From positions 1 through 64,000 of the forward strand of contig NZ_DATNGK010000128.1 of assembly GCF_035605935.1 (NCBI RefSeq): a DNA stretch of 64,000 nt, written 5' to 3'. This DNA is from Actinocrinis sp035605935 (GTDB taxonomy: Bacteria; Actinomycetota; Actinomycetes; Streptomycetales; Catenulisporaceae). The notes under the pieces were generated by a model. The model was not told the origin of the DNA, searched no databases, and worked only from the letters and a program-made list of their open reading frames with translations. Made by a program: the position numbers and the translations under genes. This document shows positions 54,115 to 61,898 of this stretch, piece by piece; the stretch's first letter is position 1, and every line of letters starts with the position of its first letter.

Positions 54115-57100
54115 ATGACCGAGTTCCGATTTCCCCCGGTGCTGAGCACGGCCGCCTGGGACACCGAGATCGACGCCCCGCAGGGGGCGGCGAGCGGCGA
54201 GGGCGGCGGGCTCGGGGGTTCGGCGCGCGGTGGTCCGCACCTGGATTTCGGCAGGGTCGAACACGTGGAGTTCGGCGTGCTGGCCAGGGCGCTGCTGCTG
54301 CTCGACGCGGCCGTCGCGGCCGGGGTGGGCGCGACGGTGACCTTGCCCGCGCATGAAGTGGAACAGCTGGAACAGGGCGGGCGGGACCTGCCGGAGCGGG
54401 ACGCGCGGTCGGGCGGCGCGGATCCTGACTCCTGGTCCCGCGCGCGACGCACGAGGCACCGGGCCGGCAGACGTGGCCAGGCTCGGGCCTTCATGCGGCA
54501 AGCCGGTTTCCGGGAGGCGCCGCACTGGCCGGTCGATGCCGTGCGAGTGCGCGGTGCCGGGGCCGCGGGAGAAGCGGGACAAGGGGAGGAATCCGATGAG
54601 ACACCGTCCGGGGATCTGGCGGGCGGCCGAGCTGATCAAGCCGTCGAGCCGCTGGGCGACCGGCGCAGGCTGCTGCCGTTACAGTGGCTTCAGCCGCTGG
54701 AGGGCGCGGGCCTACGCGGCACCGCGCGGTACGTCGCCGTTGAGCAGGGACTCAGTGACCTCGGCCTCTCGGCCGCCGACGCACGCGCGATCAGTGAGAC
54801 GGTCCTGGCCGAGCTGATCGACAACGCGGCCAAGCTGGCCGCGTCGCGAGGATCCGGCCGCCCCCGCGTACTGGTAGGCGGACAGTTGTACGACCGCGGA
54901 TTGCCGCCGCGGCCGAGCGATCCATTCGCGAAGCCCGCGTTCACCGGCAGCGCGTTCGGCGACGCGGCGTTCGGCGACGCCGCGGTGGGATCCGGCTGGC
55001 CGCCGGACGCGGAGCACGGCGCGAGCCGCGTGCTGCACCTGGTGGCCGGCGGCAGCGGCGCTCCCGAGACGCTGTTCGAGGCGACCGTCCCGGTCGGTCC
55101 GCGCTTCACCGCGCCCACCGGCCACTGGAGCGGTCACCCGGCGCTGCACCGGCCGCACCGGCTCGGCTGGCTCGGTTGCGGGCTCGATGCGCGGCAAGGG
55201 CTCGCAGACGCGGATCGGGCGGCGTTCACCGCGGCGATCTCCCGCACCCGCGGCGGTCTCGGCATCTCAGGGACGCGAACGTCCGGGGTCGTCGTGACGA
55301 TCTCGGCCGGCGAGATCGACGCCGGGCCACAGTCGACCGGCAACCTGCGCGAGTCGGTGCGTCAGGCGCTGGACTTCCTGGCTCAGGGCGCCGAGCGCGC
55401 AGCGGTGGCGGCGGTGTTCCCGGATCTCACTCGGCAGGTACTGGAGTCGTGCGTTTCAGGAGGGGAATCGCACGGCGCCGGTGCCGCCGGTGCCGCCGGT
55501 GAGGCAGCGGGACCGGAGAAGGGCGCACCGGAGAAACGCGGCGCGCAGAAGGCCGCCGATAAGGGCGGCAGGAACAGCAAGCACGCGGCGGGCGCCATGC
55601 TGGTGGTCGGCGCGCAGGGCCGTGCGCTCTGGCACGGCGGTTCGGTGCCGGTGCGCGCCGCTCTGGAGTTGCTCACCAGCGTCGGCGGCGTGGCGCTGGT
55701 AGGCGAGGTCCGGGAGCGGTGGCTCGCCGCGGGCGGATCGGCCGACGAGTTCGACCGCTTTCTGCGCAACCAGCGGCACCTGATCACCGTCGAGGGCGAG
55801 AGCCTGATCCTGCTGCTCTCGCCGCTGCATGTGCTCAGCACGCTGACCGATGCGTCGCAACGCGAGCTGAGCGCGGAGGCGGCCCGCAACAGCGGGCACG
55901 GCGTGCGCCGCGGGATGTTCCGCACGCCCACGCTCGCCGTGACGAACCGCTGGCTCGACGTCGGCCGACTGCTTGAGGGCACGCTCGGCTTCGACGTGGC
56001 CGCGTTCACCCTGGCCCGCGCGGTCCAAGCGGAACTGGCCGCGCTGCCGCCGAGCCGCAGCCCGGTGGTGGTGGCGCAGACACACACTTGCCCGCCGCGT
56101 TTGGCAAGTCGGCTGAGCGAATGCCTAGCGCTGGGCGACCGGACGTATCCGGCAAGCTCGGAGCTGGATCGCGGCGGCTGGCCGACCGCCGGCGACGTGC
56201 CGGGCGAGGCTCGGGTCGTGCTGTGCGCGGATGTGATCCTCACCGAGAACTCGGTGCGGCGAGCGGTCGCCGACATCGCCGGGCACGCCGAGCCCGTGGT
56301 CATCGCGTGCGTGGTCGACGCGCGGGTCAACCGAGGGCGGATCAGTGTGCTGAATCGGGAGATCCCGGTCGTCGCGCTGGCCGAGATCGACCTCGAGGCG
56401 GGCCAGGCCGAGCAGTCGGAGCGGATGGGCCGGATGCACCGCCTTCAGGCTCTGGTGCCCGGCGTTGGAGCGCCGCCCCCGATCGTCGACATCGACCCGG
56501 TCTCGCTGCGCCCGGCTCCGGCCCGCGCACCGGAGCGGCTGCCGATGAGCGAGGAGGAGTTGCTGTACTGGTGCGCCCCGCAGCCCGAGTCCCCCGCCGG
56601 GGCGCTGCGGATCGGGCACATCGAGTACGCGCGACGGATGCACGCGAGCGCCGCGATCGATCTGGACCGGATGTTCCGCCGCGACGACGCCCGCACGCGC
56701 ATCACCGACGTCCTGGTCGACTCGATCCAGCGCGGGCTTGCCCGGGTGCAGCACCGCGCCGATCCGGGGCGGTCCGAGGACGCGATCCAGATCTGGTATC
56801 CCGGCGAGGCGCGATCGAACGCGGGACTGCTCGCGCACGCGGCGTGGACGAGGCTGACCGAGGGCGGACATCGCGTCAGCGCGCCGATCGGCGTCCTGTA
56901 CCCCAGTCACGGTGCGGCCTGGCCGAACGGCTCGTCCGGCAAGGAGCAAGCGGCACGCCCCCGCACGCTGTTGATCCTGGACTACGCCGCACGCAGCGGC
57001 CGTACCCTGCAAGAGCTGATCCGGCACGCGGTGCGAGTCGGTGCCGAGCGGATCGTCGCGGTCGTGCTGCTGGATCTGCTGCCCGAGCACGACAGCGGGA

Positions 57101-59058
57101 TGCTCGCGTCTCTGAGCGCCGTCTGCGCGGAACCGAGTTCGACGCGGGCGACGCGCGGTTCCGATGTTCCGGTCACGGTGCGGTTCATCAGCGCGACGAG
57201 CATCGGCGCCCTGAGCGCGCATGAATGCAGCCTGTGCGCCACCCGCGAAAAGTACGCGGACGTCAGCGAGGCGCCGCTGCGGCTACGGCGGCACGTGGAC
57301 CGGCTGCACGAGTTGCTGCGCGCGCGCCGCCGCGACGAGCTGTTCGAGAGCGCACCGGCCGACCTGTTCGGGGTGCCGCTGCTCGGCGACGACGCGATCG
57401 ACTATCTGCGGTGGCGCGGGCTGCTGCGCCGGGCGCTGCACGACACCGGGGCCCGCCAGGAGGTGCTGGACCGGATCGCCGCGCTCAACCAAGCCTCGCC
57501 GGATTCGGTCTGGGGCCGGCGCGGGCTGACCCGGTTGCTGGCCGCCGAGCACGGCTGGTTGAAGCTGCCGCCGCTGCGTTACAGCGCGGCGCGCACACAG
57601 TTGGCTCGCTGCTGTCTCGATGAGCTGGACAATCCGGCGCCGGAGCCGCCGTGGCTGCGGGCGCAGGCCGTCATGGTGCTGGCCGCAGCCGCGCCGGACC
57701 GCTTCGCCGCCCTGCTGCCCGACCTCATCGAATTGGGCGCGGACGAGCCGGTAGTGATCGATCAGATCTGCCTGGAGGCGTACCGCCTGGCACGCCGGCC
57801 GCGGCACGACTCGCCGATCGACCTCGGCGAGCTTCGCGGTGGTCTGATTCACTGCCGCGAGTACCTGGAAGGCGCGCGGGTGGGCCTGGACCGGCCGCTG
57901 GTCGAAGACTACGTACATGTCGTCAGGCAGCTGATCCTTTTGACCGAGCTCAAGCCGCGGCCGCGGCTTGACGACCCGCGCGAGGCGTGGGCTCGGTTGG
58001 CCGAGGAGTGGTGCGAGCCTGCGCTGCGCAACCGCTTCGAGTCGCGGCTGCTGCGGGTGCGCGACTTCGTCGAGGACCTGCAGGTAGCCGAGCCGAGCCG
58101 GGAGCGTACCGCGGCGGCCGAGGCGGATCTGCGGGAATGCGCGCGGCTCGTGGAGGAGCGGGTGCTGGCGTTCCTGCCCAGGCTGCGCGAGATCCTGGCC
58201 GGGGATTACGCAGCCGATCTACTCGGGCGGCGGGATCAGGAGCGGTTCGTCGAGCTGTCCGGCACGAGCGCGGCCGGTCTGCTGGGTCTCTGCGAGCGCC
58301 TCGGCACCCTGGTACGCGAGCCGCGGCGTCCGGACGACGGCCGGTGGCGCGCGCAGCGGCGGGAACTGCTGGATCGGATCGGCTGGTGGTACAACGCGTT
58401 GTTCGCCACGCATCGGCCGGGCACCGACTCGCCGGCGCAACTGGTACACCTGGTGCGCTCGGTTCCGGCCTCGGTCGGCGAGGTCGTGCAGGCTGCCATC
58501 GAGGCGCGCGGGCTGGTCGGCGCGACGAAGCTGTCCGGCTCCCTGGACGTGCCCGTCTTCTGCCCACGCGACCTGCTGGCCGAGACGGTCGGGCATGTGC
58601 TGGACAACGCGCGTTGCCGCTTCGCCGCCGATTCGGACACGGACGAGGACGAACCGCTGTTCGAGGTGAGCCTCCGGCGGCCCGCGCCGGACGGTGTGCA
58701 ACTGGTCATTTGCAACTCCGGGGCGCTGCCCGGGCCGGAGCCGGGGCGGGGCCTGGCGGCGCTGGCTCGCGCTCTACGGCCGTTCGGCGGTTGGCTGACG
58801 GGCCGGGCGCTGGGTACGGACGGCTGGACCTACGAGGCGGTCATCGCGCTGCGCCCGTGGACCGGCGGCGCGGTTGAACACAGCGCTCTTGGCGTCGTCG
58901 AGCAACGTGCCTCCGAGCGCGGCGCCGCAGCCGGCGGCGCCCTCGGCCCCGACAGCGCGATTCATCACGCCGACCCCGCGTACCACAGCGACCTCGAGCA
59001 CAGCGGTGTCGCTCGGAGCGGCGTTATCGAGTACAGCCGTCTGGAGCGGGGCGCATGA
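54115..59058 (+). CDS. 1647-residue GHKL-ATPase and phosphoribosyltransferase-like fusion protein
   Basis: Soluble multidomain protein. Residues 1-200 contain a module beginning DFGRVEHVEFGVLARALLLLDAA and a disordered Arg/Gly stretch. A first GHKL-ATPase-like module has N-box ETVLAELIDNAAK (Asp236, Asn237) and GGLGISGTRTSG (about 390) as a degenerate G2. A second part (about 600-760) ends in a PRTase-like strand-loop RVVLCADVILTENS (Asp706). A third part (about 880-1010) reads IQIWYPGEARSNAG and then TLLILDYAARSGRTL (Asp956), a PRPP-loop form, followed by a CSLC pair. A helical region leads to a C-terminal GHKL domain with ETVGHVLDNA (Glu1490, Asn1498), VICNSG and GRGLAAL. No HisKA His is seen. 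Its stop overlaps the next start (ATGA). Catalysis is unproven. Confidence 0.7.
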   Translation: MTEFRFPPVLSTAAWDTEIDAPQGAASGEGGGLGGSARGGPHLDFGRVEHVEFGVLARALLLLDAAVAAGVGATVTLPAHEVEQLEQGGRDLPERDARSGGADPDSWSRARRTRHRAGRRGQARAFMRQAGFREAPHWPVDAVRVRGAGAAGEAGQGEESDETPSGDLAGGRADQAVEPLGDRRRLLPLQWLQPLEGAGLRGTARYVAVEQGLSDLGLSAADARAISETVLAELIDNAAKLAASRGSGRPRVLVGGQLYDRGLPPRPSDPFAKPAFTGSAFGDAAFGDAAVGSGWPPDAEHGASRVLHLVAGGSGAPETLFEATVPVGPRFTAPTGHWSGHPALHRPHRLGWLGCGLDARQGLADADRAAFTAAISRTRGGLGISGTRTSGVVVTISAGEIDAGPQSTGNLRESVRQALDFLAQGAERAAVAAVFPDLTRQVLESCVSGGESHGAGAAGAAGEAAGPEKGAPEKRGAQKAADKGGRNSKHAAGAMLVVGAQGRALWHGGSVPVRAALELLTSVGGVALVGEVRERWLAAGGSADEFDRFLRNQRHLITVEGESLILLLSPLHVLSTLTDASQRELSAEAARNSGHGVRRGMFRTPTLAVTNRWLDVGRLLEGTLGFDVAAFTLARAVQAELAALPPSRSPVVVAQTHTCPPRLASRLSECLALGDRTYPASSELDRGGWPTAGDVPGEARVVLCADVILTENSVRRAVADIAGHAEPVVIACVVDARVNRGRISVLNREIPVVALAEIDLEAGQAEQSERMGRMHRLQALVPGVGAPPPIVDIDPVSLRPAPARAPERLPMSEEELLYWCAPQPESPAGALRIGHIEYARRMHASAAIDLDRMFRRDDARTRITDVLVDSIQRGLARVQHRADPGRSEDAIQIWYPGEARSNAGLLAHAAWTRLTEGGHRVSAPIGVLYPSHGAAWPNGSSGKEQAARPRTLLILDYAARSGRTLQELIRHAVRVGAERIVAVVLLDLLPEHDSGMLASLSAVCAEPSSTRATRGSDVPVTVRFISATSIGALSAHECSLCATREKYADVSEAPLRLRRHVDRLHELLRARRRDELFESAPADLFGVPLLGDDAIDYLRWRGLLRRALHDTGARQEVLDRIAALNQASPDSVWGRRGLTRLLAAEHGWLKLPPLRYSAARTQLARCCLDELDNPAPEPPWLRAQAVMVLAAAAPDRFAALLPDLIELGADEPVVIDQICLEAYRLARRPRHDSPIDLGELRGGLIHCREYLEGARVGLDRPLVEDYVHVVRQLILLTELKPRPRLDDPREAWARLAEEWCEPALRNRFESRLLRVRDFVEDLQVAEPSRERTAAAEADLRECARLVEERVLAFLPRLREILAGDYAADLLGRRDQERFVELSGTSAAGLLGLCERLGTLVREPRRPDDGRWRAQRRELLDRIGWWYNALFATHRPGTDSPAQLVHLVRSVPASVGEVVQAAIEARGLVGATKLSGSLDVPVFCPRDLLAETVGHVLDNARCRFAADSDTDEDEPLFEVSLRRPAPDGVQLVICNSGALPGPEPGRGLAALARALRPFGGWLTGRALGTDGWTYEAVIALRPWTGGAVEHSALGVVEQRASERGAAAGGALGPDSAIHHADPAYHSDLEHSGVARSGVIEYSRLERGA

Positions 59059-60800
59059 CCGTGGACGCCATCCAGGCTCTGCTCATCGACGAGGACGAGG
59101 ACAACCTCACCGCCGTCCCGGAACGCCTGCGCCACCCGTTCGCCCAGCTCGGCTGGCACGTGGTGTGGACCGCGGCGAAGGATCCGGGCCGGGTGCGCGA
59201 GCTGTTCTCGGCGCCGGGTACGGCCTACGACCTGATCGTCGTGGACCTGCCAGCCGCTGCGCGGGACGGGGCCGGTGCGGCGGCCGCGCAGCCAGGTCTC
59301 AACCTCATCTGCGACGCCCGCGAGCGCTTCCCCGGCGCGTTCATCCTGGCGATCAGCAGCGGCGAGGCGCACCGTCCCGATCTGCTCGACGAGGCGCGTC
59401 GCTGTGGGGCGCACCGGGTGCTGCGGCGCTACGAGTTCAGCGTCGAGGCCCGCGAGAGCAGCCCCTCGGCGATCGCCACCGAGATCCACAACCACCTGCT
59501 GGACACCGGCGCGGTGGCCCCGATCGCAGTGACCTACGACGAGTTCGACCCCGACATCCAGACCTTCGTACACGCGGTCGGCGAGCCGACGCTGTGCCGT
59601 CTCTACGCGCGCATCCTGCAAGCCGCGGGACGCACCACACGCAACATGAGTCTGGGTTACATCGCCACGGGCTACTCAGGCGCGGCGGTGTGCGCGGTCA
59701 CGGCTGCGTTGGACAACAGCGGCGTGCGTACCCATCACGTGCTCAAGGTCAGCCTCGATAAGGAAGCCTTGGAGCGTGAGGCCCAGCGGTCCGCGGAAGC
59801 CTGGGGAATGCTGCGCCAGTCGCTGCTGGCCAAGCTCGCGCCGCCGTATCCCGTCGGCCCAGTCAACGGCTGGTACGCACTGGCCGCGCAGCTGCAGGGC
59901 AGCGCCGTGACGCTCCGGGACTGGCTGGCGCGCGGCGCGTCGGACGCCGCGGTCGAAGACGTGTTCGCGGCCTTGTTCACCGATGGACTCGGCGGCCTGT
60001 ACGCGGACACCGCGCAGGAGATCGACTCGCCGGCCGATCTCCTGCGCACTCCCTACTATCGGCAGCGCCGGGTTCAGCACGCGGTCAGGCAGCTCGCGCC
60101 GGTACTCACCCATCCGGACGGCTGCCGGTTGCCCGAGTCGCTGGTCGAGGACCTGACCGAACGCGTCGCGGGGTTCGTGGCAGAAGGGCAGATCGGCGCG
60201 TCGGACGGACAGCACGTGGCCGCGCGGCGCACCTACGGTGTGTTTTCGCACGGGCACCTGCATGGCACCAATGTGCTGGTCTACGAAGGCCGGCACCCGG
60301 AACCCACGGTGATCGACGCGAGCCGCTTCGCCCACGCGCACTGGGCGACCGATCCGGCGCGGATGGCCGTGGACCTGCTTATGCACAGCGTGGATCCTGG
60401 CGCCGAGTCCATGTTCTTCACCGGGTTCGAGCGCTGGCGTGAGGTGGCCGCACGACTGGGCCGGCTCGAACCGCTGCTCGATCCGTCCCAAGATGCCGCG
60501 CCCGCGGTGTCCACGGCGCAGTCGGAAGAGCTGGACGTCCTGGAGGTCAAGCAGACCGGTGATGGAACCGCGGCGGCCTTGGCCGCGCTCAATTGGCTGA
60601 CCGGTAACCTGCGCGCGTTTTGCCCAGGGATGTCCGGGGATGGCGAATACCGCGACCACACATGGGAGTGGCACACGGCGCTCGCACGGTACCTGCTGCG
60701 CTCGTCGTATAGCCATGAGATCACAGTGCCGAAACGCACGCTGGCGATCGTCGCCGCCTATGACCAGCTGCTGGCAGCAGCGGCGAGTCTGCCGGACTAA
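59055..60800 (+). CDS. Receiver domain fused to aminoglycoside-kinase-fold domain
   Basis: 581 residues. N-terminal receiver (1-150): acidic pair in LLIDEDEDN, phosphoacceptor Asp64 in LIVVDLP, and a degenerate Lys region (HRVLRR). A linker precedes an APH/choline-kinase-like domain (about 195-560): Gly-rich loop TGYSGAAV (206-209), Lys231 in HHVLKVSL, Glu in REAQRSAE, Brenner-type loop FSHGHLHGTNVLV, and PTVIDASRF (Asp421). The catalytic Asp of HGDxHxxN is His401, so activity may be lost or altered. The C-terminus is helical. Similar kinase-fold proteins are, as I recall, grouped in Pfam TCAD (ternary complex associated domain) families. Translationally coupled to the GHKL-PRTase protein. 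Confidence 0.7.
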   Translation: MTVDAIQALLIDEDEDNLTAVPERLRHPFAQLGWHVVWTAAKDPGRVRELFSAPGTAYDLIVVDLPAAARDGAGAAAAQPGLNLICDARERFPGAFILAISSGEAHRPDLLDEARRCGAHRVLRRYEFSVEARESSPSAIATEIHNHLLDTGAVAPIAVTYDEFDPDIQTFVHAVGEPTLCRLYARILQAAGRTTRNMSLGYIATGYSGAAVCAVTAALDNSGVRTHHVLKVSLDKEALEREAQRSAEAWGMLRQSLLAKLAPPYPVGPVNGWYALAAQLQGSAVTLRDWLARGASDAAVEDVFAALFTDGLGGLYADTAQEIDSPADLLRTPYYRQRRVQHAVRQLAPVLTHPDGCRLPESLVEDLTERVAGFVAEGQIGASDGQHVAARRTYGVFSHGHLHGTNVLVYEGRHPEPTVIDASRFAHAHWATDPARMAVDLLMHSVDPGAESMFFTGFERWREVAARLGRLEPLLDPSQDAAPAVSTAQSEELDVLEVKQTGDGTAAALAALNWLTGNLRAFCPGMSGDGEYRDHTWEWHTALARYLLRSSYSHEITVPKRTLAIVAAYDQLLAAAASLPD

Positions 60801-60810
60801 GAGACGGGGA

Positions 60811-60828
60811 GCGCGGCCGAGGCCGCGC
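60811..60828. terminator. Short GC hairpin after the receiver-kinase gene
   Basis: GCGCGGCC, GA, GGCCGCGC forms an 8-bp hairpin beginning 10 bases after the stop codon. It is the first of two consecutive hairpins closing the operon. Confidence 0.6.
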
Positions 60829-60835
60829 CACATAC

Positions 60836-60868
60836 CGGGTGGGGCCGCGGTGGGGACGGCCCCACCCG
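60836..60868. terminator. Second hairpin closing the operon
   Basis: CGGGTGGGGCC (60836-60846) and GGCCCCACCCG (60858-60868) are perfect 11-bp arms over an 11-base loop. With the preceding hairpin this is a tandem terminator, so the LuxR gene at 61026 has its own promoter. Confidence 0.75.
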
Positions 60869-61025
60869 ATCATGTTCTCTGACGGGTGCACTGCAGGGCG
60901 CTGACCTGCGCACGAACGCGCACCCTCGGGTTCAGAAAAATTCTCCCGAAAAAAGTGTTGGGGTTCCGGGCGTCCGCTCCTCTCACCGGTATAGGGCAAG
61001 TTCTCGATACCTGGAGGCGGTCGCC

Positions 61026-61754
61026 ATGTCCCTCACCTCAACCATCGCACCTGTCGCTCCGTCAGCCGCGCCGCACCACCCCGCGCACCCGATCGGCACG
61101 CCGGCCTCGACGCAGCGTCAGTTCACCGCCGGCCGCCAGTACCGCATCGCGGTGCGGGTCAACTCGCTCGACCCGATCTCCGAGGCCGGACTCCTGGTGC
61201 AGTTGCGCCAGCGTCCGGAGCTGCGGATCGCGGAGGCCGGTGAGGCGGCGTCAGTGGTGATCGCGATCGCAGACGTCGTCGATGAGGCCGCGACGCGCTG
61301 GCTGACCGCGCTGCACCGCGCCGACGGCACGCCGGTCGTGCTGGTCGTCGGGCAGCTCGACCCGCGGGCCATGGCCGGGATCATCGGGTCCGGCGTGTGC
61401 GGCGTGCTGCGTCGCGCCGAAGCGGGCCCGGACCGCCTGGTGCGGATCGTGCGCGCCGCGGCGCAGGGGCAGGGCGACATGCCGCCGGACCTGGTCCGCC
61501 ACCTGCTCGACCAGGTCAGCCTGCTGAATCGGACCACCCTCGAACCGCGCGGCCTGTCCTTCGCCGGGCTCACCGAGCGGGAGCGCGACGTGCTCAAGCT
61601 GATCGCGGACGGCCTGTCCACCCGCGAGGTCGCGATGCAGCTCGCTTACTCGGAGCGGACCATCAAGGCCGTGCTGCAGTCGCTCACCATCCGGCTGAAC
61701 CTGCGCAACCGGACGCAGGCGGTGGCTTACGCGGTGCGCAATGGCTGGATCTGA
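61026..61754 (+). CDS. LuxR-type regulator with degenerate receiver
   Basis: 242 residues. The first 135 residues have receiver-like alternation (RIAVRVNSLDPISEAGLLVQLRQRPELRI, VVIAIADVVDE, VVLVVGQLD, GSGVCGVLRRAE) but no acidic pair or clear phosphoacceptor, so phosphorylation is unlikely. The C-terminal LuxR HTH is intact: LSFAGLTERERDVLKLIADGLSTREVAMQLAYSERTIKAVLQSLTIRLNLRNRTQAVAYA. RBS TGGAGG lies 9-14 bases before the ATG at 61026. It is downstream of, and in the same direction as, the GHKL-PRTase operon but past a terminator. Confidence 0.88.
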   Translation: MSLTSTIAPVAPSAAPHHPAHPIGTPASTQRQFTAGRQYRIAVRVNSLDPISEAGLLVQLRQRPELRIAEAGEAASVVIAIADVVDEAATRWLTALHRADGTPVVLVVGQLDPRAMAGIIGSGVCGVLRRAEAGPDRLVRIVRAAAQGQGDMPPDLVRHLLDQVSLLNRTTLEPRGLSFAGLTERERDVLKLIADGLSTREVAMQLAYSERTIKAVLQSLTIRLNLRNRTQAVAYAVRNGWI

Positions 61755-61842
61755 CCGGCGCCCGCCGCGTTCTTGGATTCGCACGGTGGAGTCAGCAGCG
61801 GCTTCGGCGCCGCCGGCAAGTTCAAATCCTGCTTATGTAACT

Positions 61843-61862
61843 CACTCGTGTTCGAGCGAGTG
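61843..61862. promoter_or_regulatory. Inverted repeat upstream of the fused sigma factor gene
   Basis: CACTCG (61843-61848) and CGAGTG (61857-61862), an inverted repeat 37 bases before the start codon. It could be an operator or part of an autoregulated promoter; sigma specificity cannot be told. Confidence 0.35.
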
Positions 61863-61898
61863 TTCCACAATGCGCTCGGGACTCACTACGGTGTGCGC

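Noticed and set aside
54115..59058. Reading the 1647-residue protein as an ordinary hybrid histidine kinase
   Set aside because: No HisKA or HisKA_3 phosphoacceptor motif is present and the GHKL modules are separated by PRTase-like domains.
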